The position numbers were made by a program, and so were the translations under genes. DNA of 58,942 nucleotides from Campylobacteraceae bacterium (GTDB taxonomy: Bacteria; Campylobacterota; Campylobacteria; Campylobacterales; Sulfurovaceae). The notes under the pieces are model-generated. The model had not been told where the DNA came from and ran no database searches. It was given only the letters and a program-made list of their open reading frames with translations. Location: positions 1 to 58,942 of the forward strand of contig JALVXC010000036.1 of assembly GCA_027038275.1 (NCBI GenBank), given 5' to 3'. Of the stretch, positions 33,944 through 42,055 are shown piece by piece (the stretch's first letter is position 1; each line of letters starts with the position of its first letter).

Positions 33944-34633
33944 CTATTTTTGTTTTTTACTTTTTTTCTTCTTTTTCAAACTCTTCAAATACTCTTTAGC
34001 CGTAATCTCTTGACCATTGACAATAACATGAGTAGCAATACTACGTTTGCACATCTCTTTTGTCCCCATCCAGTAGTCTTGACCCACTAACATCTGTTTG
34101 TACTCATCTTCACTAAGAAAACCATTTTTGACAATAATATCATAGAAAAAAGCCTCTAGCTTTTTAGAGGTATGAGTAACCCGTGCTTTTACCTCTCCAC
34201 CTTTTCCCACAGCTCCACCAGAGTAGTTGTGATACATAAAGTCAGAGTATGGATAGACTACACGTTTATCTGCCATAGAAAAAAGCATAGCTCCCATGCT
34301 ATAACCTTTATTATCTAAGTAGGCAACAGTTCTACCATAAAACTTCTCTTGAATAATATTGTAAAACTGCATTCCCTCATTTACAAAACCACCTCCAGAG
34401 TCTATCATAAACTCTAGTATATCATGCTCTTTAGCTGATTTTAATTCATTAAAAACAGAGTGCAGACCTTTTTTTAGTTCAAAAAAACGACCAATGTAGA
34501 CACGGTAACGTGTATGTTTGGGAGTTATCTCATAGAGTCTTCTTGTTTTGTCTACTACTCTTTTTTGTTCAGGAATTATTTCGGAGTAGAGGGTGTGTTG
34601 TTCACTACTTAGTTCTTTTTTTGCACCAGTCAT
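33944..34633 (-). CDS. ClpP/crotonase-fold serine protease-like protein
   Basis: A 229-residue protein with a ClpP-like core and unusual ends. The presumed triad is Ser112 (KGYSMGAMLFSMAD), His135 (DFMYHNYSGG) and Asp186 (GQDYWMGTKEM), in the right order and spacing. The oxyanion Gly region (IDSGGGFVNEGM) is also present. The N-terminal 45 residues and a basic Lys-rich C-terminal tail (LKKKKKSKKQK) are not typical for ClpP. No ClpX/ClpA is beside it and it has no signal peptide, so it may act with another unfoldase or be a non-standard member. It is not a housekeeping clpP by sequence. Confidence 0.8.
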   Translation of the reverse strand: MTGAKKELSSEQHTLYSEIIPEQKRVVDKTRRLYEITPKHTRYRVYIGRFFELKKGLHSVFNELKSAKEHDILEFMIDSGGGFVNEGMQFYNIIQEKFYGRTVAYLDNKGYSMGAMLFSMADKRVVYPYSDFMYHNYSGGAVGKGGEVKARVTHTSKKLEAFFYDIIVKNGFLSEDEYKQMLVGQDYWMGTKEMCKRSIATHVIVNGQEITAKEYLKSLKKKKKSKKQK

Positions 34634-34678
34634 TTTTAATCCCTATTTCGATAAATTTTCAAATTTAATTATAACATA

Positions 34679-35689
34679 TTATTTTACAGCTTGTGCAATA
34701 ATATGAATTGCCATTCCATAAGAGGTTGAGTTGTTGTATTTAGTAAGCACTCTAAAGTTTCTACCCCCTAGCCAGATGTCATCGTGGTCTCTGTTTCTTG
34801 TCTTTAACAGATAGGCTTTTGACTCTCCAAAATACTCTGTAGGTACAATCCCTTTTTTCTTTAGGTAAGAGACAGAGTACTTTTTCTTATGAGAAGTTTT
34901 AAGTTTGGTAAAACGTTTTCCTTTAAAGTTGGTAGGTACAGCCACTACAGCCCCTTTTACCCAACCTTTGTTATGCATAAATCTAGCAATGACCCCTATG
35001 CAATCCTCTAAATCCCAAGGGTCTTTAACTCCGTCGCCATTATAGTCAACCATAAATTTTCTCTGAACAGATGGTACTTGTTGTACTGCTCCCATAGCTC
35101 CTGCAAAAGAGCCATATTGAGTGTAGATGTCTCGGTTCTCCTCTCTCATAAGCAAAAAGAGGTGTTTAAGTTCCGATTTAAAAAACTTCTTCATACGGTT
35201 TTTATGAAAGGCAAGGGTAGCTAGAGCATCTAAGATTCGGTAGTTTCCTGTGTAAGTTCCATATTTACTCTCGACACCCATAAAACCTACAATATAGTCC
35301 ATATCGACTCCATACTCATCTTCGGCTCGTTTAAGTGTATTGTAGTAGTTTTGTTTAAAATCTTTGGCAAGTTGAATAGTAGCATCATCAAGAACATGGG
35401 CTTTATAACGCTCCCATGAGCCATTTGTAGAGCCTACCTTATATTTACCTGTGTAACGGTCAAGTGTCTCTTTGTCTAACATAGCATTAGAGAGTACCTC
35501 CTCCATATAGCTACGCTTAAAGTGGTTACGTTTGACCATCATATCTATAAATTTTTTTACCTCCGTTTTTTTTAGATAGTTATATGGTATAGGTGGAGTT
35601 GGAGTTTTTGGCTCGGTTGCATTTAGAGTAAAGGTTGTTATTAGGGTTAGTGTTATTAGTTTTATATAATTCATATTTAATAATATCAT
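34679..35689 (-). CDS. Lytic murein transglycosylase, MltB type
   Basis: Cleaves peptidoglycan in the periplasm. After a signal peptide (MNYIKLITLTLITTFTLNA) the 336-residue protein has the family catalytic Glu in GFMGVESKYGTY. It also has AGAMGAVQQVPS and the YNGDGVKDPWDLEDCIGVIARFM signature. The start may be the internal ATG at 35674, which gives the cleaner signal peptide; neither ATG has a strong ribosome site. It is not a lipoprotein (no lipobox), unlike Escherichia coli MltB. Confidence 0.9.
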   Translation of the reverse strand: MILLNMNYIKLITLTLITTFTLNATEPKTPTPPIPYNYLKKTEVKKFIDMMVKRNHFKRSYMEEVLSNAMLDKETLDRYTGKYKVGSTNGSWERYKAHVLDDATIQLAKDFKQNYYNTLKRAEDEYGVDMDYIVGFMGVESKYGTYTGNYRILDALATLAFHKNRMKKFFKSELKHLFLLMREENRDIYTQYGSFAGAMGAVQQVPSVQRKFMVDYNGDGVKDPWDLEDCIGVIARFMHNKGWVKGAVVAVPTNFKGKRFTKLKTSHKKKYSVSYLKKKGIVPTEYFGESKAYLLKTRNRDHDDIWLGGRNFRVLTKYNNSTSYGMAIHIIAQAVK

Positions 35690-35852
35690 ACTTTTATGAT
35701 TTTTTTGTGTAATAAGTACCGAAATAAAATGAATTATAAAAATTAAACTAAGGTGGTTAATTTTTAGAATAGATAAGAGCTATCATATTAATCTAATTAA
35801 AACAAAAATTCGCTAAAATACACAATAAAATATAAATAAAGTAAGGAATAGA

Positions 35853-36347
35853 ATGAAAATAGTAGTAATACAAGGTCCAAACCTAAATATGTTAGGGGTT
35901 AGAGAACAAAATATCTATGGACCAATGAAGTTAGATGATGTTCATGCTCAAATGGAGGAGTATGCAAAACAAAATGGTGTGGAGATAGAGTTTTTTCAGA
36001 GTAATTTAGAGGGAGAGATTGTTGATAGAATTCAAGAGTGCCTTGGTGATGCTGATGGGATTATTATAAACCCTGCTGCTTATACACATACATCTATTGC
36101 TATTCGTGATGCTATTGCTGCTGTTCAGATTCCAACTGTAGAGGTTCATCTCTCTAACATTCACCAAAGAGAGGAGTTTAGACAAACCTCTTTAATAGCT
36201 CCTGTTTGTGCAGGACAGATTGTTGGTTTTGGTCCTTTTAGTTACCATTTAGCTATGATTTCTATTGTTCAGATTATGAGAGAGATTGCAGCAATGAAAG
36301 AGGCACAAGCAGGGCAACAGGCACAGGCTGCTTTACAAGGAAATTAG
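35853..36347 (+). CDS. aroQ: 3-dehydroquinate dehydratase, type II
   Basis: Third enzyme of the shikimate pathway (dehydroquinate to dehydroshikimate). The 164 residues show the family start [14 protein letters not shown], catalytic Tyr in IYG, the helix [15 protein letters not shown] and the [11 protein letters not shown] and [15 protein letters not shown] motifs. It is followed by an M24 peptidase gene, as in other epsilonproteobacteria. A Gln/Ala-rich tail ([12 protein letters not shown]) is an extension without known role. Confidence 0.97.
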   Translation: MKIVVIQGPNLNMLGVREQNIYGPMKLDDVHAQMEEYAKQNGVEIEFFQSNLEGEIVDRIQECLGDADGIIINPAAYTHTSIAIRDAIAAVQIPTVEVHLSNIHQREEFRQTSLIAPVCAGQIVGFGPFSYHLAMISIVQIMREIAAMKEAQAGQQAQAALQGN

Positions 36348-36359
36348 ATTTAAATTTTG

Positions 36360-36388
36360 TAGGGTACGTTGGGAAATGTACTCTACAA
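36360..36388. terminator. Weak hairpin between aroQ and the peptidase gene
   Basis: GTAGGGTAC and GTACTCTAC form a partly mismatched stem around a 10-base loop. It belongs by sequence to the GTAGGGTG-type palindromes seen elsewhere in the window. Its effect on transcription is uncertain. Confidence 0.35.
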
Positions 36389-36421
36389 ATTCAAAAAATT
36401 ATTAAAAAAGAGAATATTTTT

Positions 36422-37441
36422 ATGAACTATATTGTTAAAGACGAAAATGCTATCTATTATGAGTGTGGCTATAGCTCAGACAATGCTCTGTTTCTAAAGC
36501 TAGGAAGTGAAGCCTTTTTTATAACAGACTCACGCTATGAGATTGAGGCAAAAGAGAGTGTAAATGGTGCAACAGTTATTATAGATAGAGATTTATATGG
36601 ACAAGCCAATAAGCTCATAAAAAATTCAAATATTAAAAAGCTCAAATATGACCCAAAAGAGTGGAGTATTTGGGCTTTTGAGAAGTTAAAAGATGGTCTA
36701 AAGATTAAATTTAAAGCAGTTCCTGATTTCTCTCATAAAAAGAGAATAGTTAAGAGTTCAGAGGAGTTACTGTTGCTTAAAAAAGCAGTAACATTAGGAG
36801 CTAAGGCTTTTGATGAGTTTGCAGAGATTATTAAAAAACATGGTTTTGGTCAAGATGAAAAGATGTTAACCTTTATGGCTAAAGCGATGCTCTCTCAAAA
36901 GGGAAAGTATGAACTCTCTTTTGACCCTATTGTAGCTGTCAATGCCAATGCCGCAAAACCTCATGCTCTTCCAACAGATACTATACTCTCTAAAAAAGAT
37001 TTACTTTTAGTCGATGCAGGGTTAAAGTACAAGCGTTACTGTTCAGATAGAACTCGTACTATCTCAGCTCGTAAAGATTTTGAGTTTGGTTATAAGCAGA
37101 GATTTAAGAAAAAAAAGATTCAAAAAGCTTACGATTTAGTCTTAAAAGCTCATGATAATGCCATAGAAAAAGCACGTTCAGGAATGAAAGCAAAAAAGAT
37201 AGATGCTCTAACACGTGATATTATTGAAAAGGGTGGTATGGGTAAGTATTATGTTCACTCAACAGGTCATGGAGTAGGGTTAGATATTCATGAGATGCCC
37301 TACATCTCTTCAAAGTCAGATACTATTGTAGAAGATGGCATGGTCTATACTATTGAACCTGGGATTTATGTTCCTAATGAGTTTGGTATTCGCATTGAAG
37401 ATATGGTAGCTATGCAGAGTGGTAGGGCTGTAGTTTTGTAG
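36422..37441 (+). CDS. pepP: M24 metallopeptidase, Xaa-Pro aminopeptidase type
   Basis: A cytoplasmic peptidase that removes the N-terminal residue before proline. The 339-residue protein has an N-terminal creatinase-like domain and a C-terminal pita-bread domain. The two-metal ligands are Asp (LLVDAGLKYKRY, SDRTRT), His (HSTGHGVGLDIHE) and Glu (YTIEPGIYV, IRIEDMV). It is of normal length for this group. It probably shares a transcript with aroQ. The stop codon lies inside a hairpin. Confidence 0.92.
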   Translation: MNYIVKDENAIYYECGYSSDNALFLKLGSEAFFITDSRYEIEAKESVNGATVIIDRDLYGQANKLIKNSNIKKLKYDPKEWSIWAFEKLKDGLKIKFKAVPDFSHKKRIVKSSEELLLLKKAVTLGAKAFDEFAEIIKKHGFGQDEKMLTFMAKAMLSQKGKYELSFDPIVAVNANAAKPHALPTDTILSKKDLLLVDAGLKYKRYCSDRTRTISARKDFEFGYKQRFKKKKIQKAYDLVLKAHDNAIEKARSGMKAKKIDALTRDIIEKGGMGKYYVHSTGHGVGLDIHEMPYISSKSDTIVEDGMVYTIEPGIYVPNEFGIRIEDMVAMQSGRAVVL

Positions 37442-37458
37442 GTTGGTTTCCCAACCTA
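37439..37458. terminator. Bidirectional hairpin between the peptidase gene and the Tat-exported protein gene
   Basis: A perfect 8-bp stem TAGGTTGG / CCAACCTA with a TTTC loop lies between convergent genes. The TAG stop of the peptidase gene is the first part of the stem. Confidence 0.5.
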
Positions 37459-37466
37459 GAGTGGTT

Positions 37467-39269
37467 TTAATTTAAAGCCTTTTTAACCTCATCTTCAAAA
37501 TATTGAGAGATACTATCCCAAGGGTTACCATCAGCTCCATCTTCGGTAAAGTAGATATAGCTAAACTTATGCTCTCTTGCAAAGCTTATAAGGTCATCTA
37601 CATTGTCATCTTCCATCTCATAAATCAAGAGTGAAAGCTCTGTTGTTTTAGTTGGAGTGTTGTATGTTTCAGGTGGATTATTTAATAGCTCCTCATTAGG
37701 GTTTTCATAACTTACAATAAGGTTTGCAATACCTGAATCAACATATTTTTGGTCAGTAGTCATACCTGGGTTTAAGATAACATACTCTAAGTTACGATTT
37801 TTAGCTTCGCTACTTAAGTTACTATAGTAATCTAGTAGATTTGCATCTGTTGAGGTCTCATCAAAGAAGATTCCACTAACTCCATCCTCTTTATAGAGAC
37901 TGCTCCATGCTTCAATATCATCAATAACATCTTGTGTTGCTCTGTTTCCATATTTAGTATAGACATAACCAACTACTCTAATATCTGCTTCTACAAGAGC
38001 TTGAATACCATTTGTATATTCACTGTTTTCTTCTCTAAAATGACCATTACTTGGATTAACAATAGCAATTATCTCAATATTTGGATTATTTTGTTTTGTA
38101 TCAATTAGCTTTTGCCAAATAGAGTTCTCTTGACCTAAATCAGGGTAAGAGTAGAGTGGAATTAAGATTTTTAAATCCTCTTTTTGGTTATTTAAATCAT
38201 CACTAAGTAGCTCACTAAGCCATGAAGCAACTCTTTTAAAGGAGGCATTTTTATCTCCATCTTCATTTACCAATCTATTTTTATAAGGTGTCTCAAAACC
38301 TAAGTGGAAAATTCCGTCAAAGACCCTATTAATAGCATTTTTCCCAAAAAGTTTAGTTTTAGCTCCATCATTTTGAACTTTATGGTAACCTGTCTCTTCG
38401 TCCTCTTCATCGTCACCATGTAGCTCTTCCCAAGTATCAGCATAGTTATTTACTAGATACTTGTTAACACTTTTTATATCCTCTTTAGTGAAAACTCCTG
38501 TCGCCCCTGCATTAGTCTGTTCAATCGCTTCTAGTAGTAGATGACTCATCTCATTAGCACTTCTAGCTCCAATACGCATATCTCCTGTTGAGATACGATG
38601 TTGTAATCCTTTATCATTATAGATAATTGTAACAGCTTGGTCTAGTCCTGTGCCTGTATTGCCTACAACTTCACTTATCTCAGGGTTAGCTAGTCGTCCA
38701 GCCTCTAAATCCTCTTTTAATAGAGCATTTAACCACTCAGCTACACGTCTAAATGGTCTGTTTTTATCTCCATCTTCATTTATGAGTCTATTTTTAAGAT
38801 GAGTCTCAAATCCTAGATGATATATGCTGTCGGCTACTTTGTTAATTGCATTTTTTCCAAAGAGTTTAGTTCTTGCTCCATCATTAACTACAAGGTGAAA
38901 TCCTGTCTCCTCTCCCTCTTCATCATTACCATGTAGCTCTCTCCACTCCTCTTTGTAGTTATGAAAGATATAGTCATTTATCTCTCGTGTATCTGCTGTA
39001 GAGATATATTTATCATTTGCAACTCCTGTTTGTATAATTGCTTCTATTATAATTTCATTCATTCGTTCAGCTGATTCAATAGCTGTTTGAATATCTCCCT
39101 TATCTACACGACGATTAAGACGTGTATCATTTTTAATAATATCTATTATTTTATTGAGTCCAACTACATCAGAACCATCATTAGAACTATCTTCTGCATA
39201 AGATAGTGATGGTAAAAGGCTTACAGCAGGTAGCGTACAGAGTGTTCTTAAAAAGTTTCTTCTTTTCAT
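37467..39269 (-). CDS. Tat-exported protein with two ~150-residue repeats and a spherulin-4-like domain
   Basis: A 600-residue exported protein. The N-terminus MKRRNFLRTLCTLPAVSLLP is a Tat-type signal (twin Arg, then hydrophobic part, AYA-like end). Two clearly homologous repeats follow, about residues 37-195 and 208-360, each with a GD-x-SAxxMN start and the highly conserved stretch ELHGxDEExEETGxH. Each then has NDGAxTKLFGKNAIN and NEDGDKN. The C-terminal 230 residues match the spherulin-4/GH-like barrel (LIPLYSYPDLG, AIVNPSNGH, RVVGYVYTKYG, GIFFDETST, VILNPGMTT). The repeat resembles sequences I recall from bacterial haem-peroxidase/calcium-binding proteins, but I cannot name it firmly. 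A secreted polysaccharide-active enzyme is a plausible role. Confidence 0.78.
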   Translation of the reverse strand: MKRRNFLRTLCTLPAVSLLPSLSYAEDSSNDGSDVVGLNKIIDIIKNDTRLNRRVDKGDIQTAIESAERMNEIIIEAIIQTGVANDKYISTADTREINDYIFHNYKEEWRELHGNDEEGEETGFHLVVNDGARTKLFGKNAINKVADSIYHLGFETHLKNRLINEDGDKNRPFRRVAEWLNALLKEDLEAGRLANPEISEVVGNTGTGLDQAVTIIYNDKGLQHRISTGDMRIGARSANEMSHLLLEAIEQTNAGATGVFTKEDIKSVNKYLVNNYADTWEELHGDDEEDEETGYHKVQNDGAKTKLFGKNAINRVFDGIFHLGFETPYKNRLVNEDGDKNASFKRVASWLSELLSDDLNNQKEDLKILIPLYSYPDLGQENSIWQKLIDTKQNNPNIEIIAIVNPSNGHFREENSEYTNGIQALVEADIRVVGYVYTKYGNRATQDVIDDIEAWSSLYKEDGVSGIFFDETSTDANLLDYYSNLSSEAKNRNLEYVILNPGMTTDQKYVDSGIANLIVSYENPNEELLNNPPETYNTPTKTTELSLLIYEMEDDNVDDLISFAREHKFSYIYFTEDGADGNPWDSISQYFEDEVKKALN

Positions 39270-39403
39270 GTAATATCCTTATCTTTTTGAAAGTGTATAT
39301 TATATTAGAAACTTGATTAGATTAATGTAATATAATAAATAAAAATTAGTTAAATTATTAAAATTTTACTAAAATAGTTAAATATGTTATAATAAAAACA
39401 AAA

Positions 39404-39886
39404 ATGCAAAAAAAATTAGATAAAAAAAACATCCTATATTTTCAAAAAAATTACCCATACTACTTAAAAAAAAGAAGTAGTAGACATTTTCAAGCTATAT
39501 TGGGCATAGGAGGAAATATCGGTGATGTACGGCGACGATTTAACCATCTATTTGTTTATTTTAAAAAGTCACCATTTGTAGAGATAGTTGAAACTTCACC
39601 TATTCTTAAAAATCCACCTTTTGGATACCTTGAGCAAGATGATTTCTATAATGCATTAATAATTGTGAAAACTTGTTTAAAACCTAAAGCACTTTTACGC
39701 TATATTTTACATTCAGAAAAAAAATTTGGAAGAAAACGCTCTTTTCCTGATGCTCCTCGTACTTTAGATATAGATATGATATTTTATGAAGATATTCAGA
39801 TGAAGAGCAGAGAGTTAACACTACCTCACCCATCTTGGGCAAGTCGTAGCTCTGTTTTAATTCCTTTAAGCTATCTAAAAACATAA
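39404..39886 (+). CDS. folK: HPPK (6-hydroxymethyl-dihydropterin pyrophosphokinase)
   Basis: Transfers pyrophosphate from ATP to 6-hydroxymethyl-7,8-dihydropterin in folate synthesis. The 160-residue protein has the start AILGIGGNIGD, the YNALI segment and the family signature RKRSFPDAPRTLDIDMIF. HPSWASRSSVLIPL ends the core. The first about 30 residues (rich in Lys and aromatic residues) form an extension; a later start is possible but no better ATG is available. It is followed by the FlhF-like gene with an 8-base gap. Confidence 0.93.
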   Translation: MQKKLDKKNILYFQKNYPYYLKKRSSRHFQAILGIGGNIGDVRRRFNHLFVYFKKSPFVEIVETSPILKNPPFGYLEQDDFYNALIIVKTCLKPKALLRYILHSEKKFGRKRSFPDAPRTLDIDMIFYEDIQMKSRELTLPHPSWASRSSVLIPLSYLKT

Positions 39887-39894
39887 GAGAGACA

Positions 39895-40758
39895 ATGGCA
39901 AAAAACGATGATGATAAACTTTTAACTGTTGAAGATATTCGTTCGCTTAGAGAAGAGATTTCGCTTATGCACAGCTCGTTAGCTAAAGATGTAGTTGGAC
40001 ATGCTCCTCTTGTTAAAAAGGTAGTTGAACGATTTGTAGAGAGAGGGCTTCAACGAGAGTGGGTAGAGAAGTTGTTGGCTACTTTGGTTGGTTCAGAAGT
40101 TGAAGATGATGAAGAGATTCTTATTGCCTATGTTTTAGAAGAGTTGGATATTTTGCTTAATGTTGAAGAGGAGAGTAGAGAGCTAAAGAGGACTATACAT
40201 ATTATTATAGGTGGAACAGGAATTGGTAAGACCTCTTTGGTAGGTAAGTTGGCAACACGCTATAAGTATCTTTTGAAAAAGTCACACAATGTTGTTTTTC
40301 TCAATCTTGACCACCATAAGGTTGGTGCTGTTGAGCAGTTAGAAAACTATTCAGATGCAATGGATATTCCTCTTATAACACTAGATGATTTTTTAGAAAA
40401 TGAGTACGATGTTGTATTTGTAGACACAGCAGGTAGCAGAGGTGAAGATATTGAGGAGCTAGAGAATTTTATTGAGCTTATTAAAGATTGTATGGAGTAT
40501 AAGATTGTTGTCTCTTTAGCACTCTCTGCTACTTCTAAAATGAGAGATTTAGAAGCTATAAATAGTGCTTTTGAGCGTTTACCTATTAAAAACTATATTT
40601 TAACTAAATTGGATGAGACTTGTGATTTGTCAGATATTATAAATTTTTTAATAAGAGAAAAAAGAGCTGTCTCATATATCTCTACAGGGCAGGAGATACC
40701 TGAAGATTTGATTGTGGCTACTAAAGAGTATCTACTTAAAAAATTTATGGAAGAGTAA
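39895..40758 (+). CDS. FlhF-like SRP-family GTPase, shortened
   Basis: A 287-residue GTPase with P-loop GGTGIGKTS (106-114), G3 motif DTAGSRG (177-183) and G4 motif TKLDE (237-241), with the SRP-GTPase order and the late [11 protein letters not shown] signature of FlhF. Flagellar FlhF proteins are usually near 400-450 residues with a basic N-terminal domain; here that domain is missing and the N-terminal 100 residues are acidic. No flhG, fliA or other flagellar gene follows; mnmA does. It could be a relict FlhF in a non-flagellated lineage or a reused targeting GTPase. Confidence 0.8.
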   Translation: MAKNDDDKLLTVEDIRSLREEISLMHSSLAKDVVGHAPLVKKVVERFVERGLQREWVEKLLATLVGSEVEDDEEILIAYVLEELDILLNVEEESRELKRTIHIIIGGTGIGKTSLVGKLATRYKYLLKKSHNVVFLNLDHHKVGAVEQLENYSDAMDIPLITLDDFLENEYDVVFVDTAGSRGEDIEELENFIELIKDCMEYKIVVSLALSATSKMRDLEAINSAFERLPIKNYILTKLDETCDLSDIINFLIREKRAVSYISTGQEIPEDLIVATKEYLLKKFMEE

Positions 40759-40760
40759 AA

Positions 40761-41786
40761 ATGGAAAAAAAAACGATATTGGTCGGAATGAGTGGTGGAG
40801 TTGATTCCACAGTAACATCTATACTTCTACAAAAAGAGGGTTATGAGGTAACAGGTGTTTACATGAAACTTCATGAGAAAGAGGGGTATCATGAAAAGAA
40901 CTATGCTAAGGCAAAGAGGGTAGGTGACTACTTAGGAATTGAAGTACACTTTCTTGATTTATCAAATGAGTTTAAAGATGAGGTATATGACTACTTTGTT
41001 GAAACCTATAAGCAAGGTTTAACTCCAAACCCTTGTGTAATGTGTAATAGAACCATAAAGTTTGGTAAAATGGTAGAGTTTGCAGACTCTTTAGGCATAG
41101 AGAAGGTAGCTACAGGTCACTACCTAAATTGTGATGGAGAGTTTTTTTACACTGCAAAAGATGACTCTAAAGACCAAAGTTACTTTGTAGCACAAGTAAA
41201 AAAAGAGGTGCTTCCTCGTCTAGTCTTTCCTTTGGGCTCATGGATTAAAGATGATGTAAAAGAGTTTGCCTCTAAAATAACACCTCTTCAAGATTTTGCA
41301 ACCCAAAAAGAGAGTTCTGAGATTTGTTTTGTAGAGAATGACTATACAGAGATATTAGAGAGACACATGAACATAGATTTAGCAGGTGAGACAGTAAATG
41401 AAAAGGGAGAAGTGATAGGAACGCATAAAGGTTATATGCACTACACCATTGGAAAACGTAGAGGTTTTACTGTAGATGGAGCTCATGACCCATACTTTGT
41501 TTTGGCTATTAAACCTGAAAAAAATCAGATAGTTGTAGGTAAAAGAGATGAACTGCAAGTAGATAGTTTTAAGATTAAAAAAGTCAATCTCTTTAAAGAA
41601 TATTTAAGCGATTTTGACTCAACTGTAAAAGTACGCTATAGAACAAAAGCTATTCCTTGTAGAGTTAAACTTAATGGTGATACTGGTGAAGTAGAACTTT
41701 TAGAGTCTGTTTTTGGCTTAGCGTATGGACAGATAGCTGTCTTTTATGAAGATGACAAAGTTATTGGTTCTGGGGTGATTTGTTAG
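40761..41786 (+). CDS. mnmA: tRNA-specific 2-thiouridylase MnmA
   Basis: Makes 2-thiouridine at the wobble base of Lys, Glu and Gln tRNAs. The 341-residue protein has the PP-loop [10 protein letters not shown] at its start and the two catalytic cysteines in [13 protein letters not shown] and SSEICFVE. The tRNA-binding signature ATGHYLN and YTIGKRRGF are also present. It begins two bases after the FlhF-like gene, so these genes and folK are probably one transcript. Confidence 0.97.
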   Translation: MEKKTILVGMSGGVDSTVTSILLQKEGYEVTGVYMKLHEKEGYHEKNYAKAKRVGDYLGIEVHFLDLSNEFKDEVYDYFVETYKQGLTPNPCVMCNRTIKFGKMVEFADSLGIEKVATGHYLNCDGEFFYTAKDDSKDQSYFVAQVKKEVLPRLVFPLGSWIKDDVKEFASKITPLQDFATQKESSEICFVENDYTEILERHMNIDLAGETVNEKGEVIGTHKGYMHYTIGKRRGFTVDGAHDPYFVLAIKPEKNQIVVGKRDELQVDSFKIKKVNLFKEYLSDFDSTVKVRYRTKAIPCRVKLNGDTGEVELLESVFGLAYGQIAVFYEDDKVIGSGVIC

Positions 41787-41839
41787 TTCTATTTAAGTAC
41801 TCTTATGTTAAATTGCTACAAAAAATAAAGGAAATATTT

Positions 41840-42031
41840 ATGAATGTTCAAAAAATTAGAGCGTTTTGTCGTCCGTTTAGGATTGTACTTGGTTCAGCCT
41901 TAATTGGTTATGGAATCTACTCAGGAATCCAATGGTTTTATTTAGGAGCTATTCCTCTTATTGCAGGATTGGTTAACTTTTGTCCTCTATGTAAGATTAC
42001 AGGTCAGTGCGATATATTTGGTAGAGAGTAG
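41840..42031 (+). CDS. Small membrane protein, DUF2892/YgaP-tail type
   Basis: A 63-residue protein with two membrane helices (RIVLGSALIGYGIYSGIQWFY; FYLGAIPLIAGLVNF) and a C-terminal Cys-containing tail (CPLCKITGQCD). These are the marks of the DUF2892 family, often fused to rhodanese. I chose ATG 41840 because AAAGGA lies 7 bases before it; the frame is open to 41780 but that part is not conserved-looking and overlaps mnmA. Its role may be linked to sulphur metabolism in related proteins, but this is not known. Confidence 0.8.
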   Translation: MNVQKIRAFCRPFRIVLGSALIGYGIYSGIQWFYLGAIPLIAGLVNFCPLCKITGQCDIFGRE

Positions 42032-42055
42032 GGTGCGATTGCTATCGCACCCTAC
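42028..42055. terminator. Perfect 12-bp-stem palindrome after the DUF2892 gene
   Basis: The stem GTAGGGTGCGAT / ATCGCACCCTAC with loop TGCT contains the stop codon of the small membrane gene and reaches into the last codons of the convergent helicase gene. It probably stops transcription from both sides. It is the full-length form of the partial element at 5721-5739. Confidence 0.65.
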
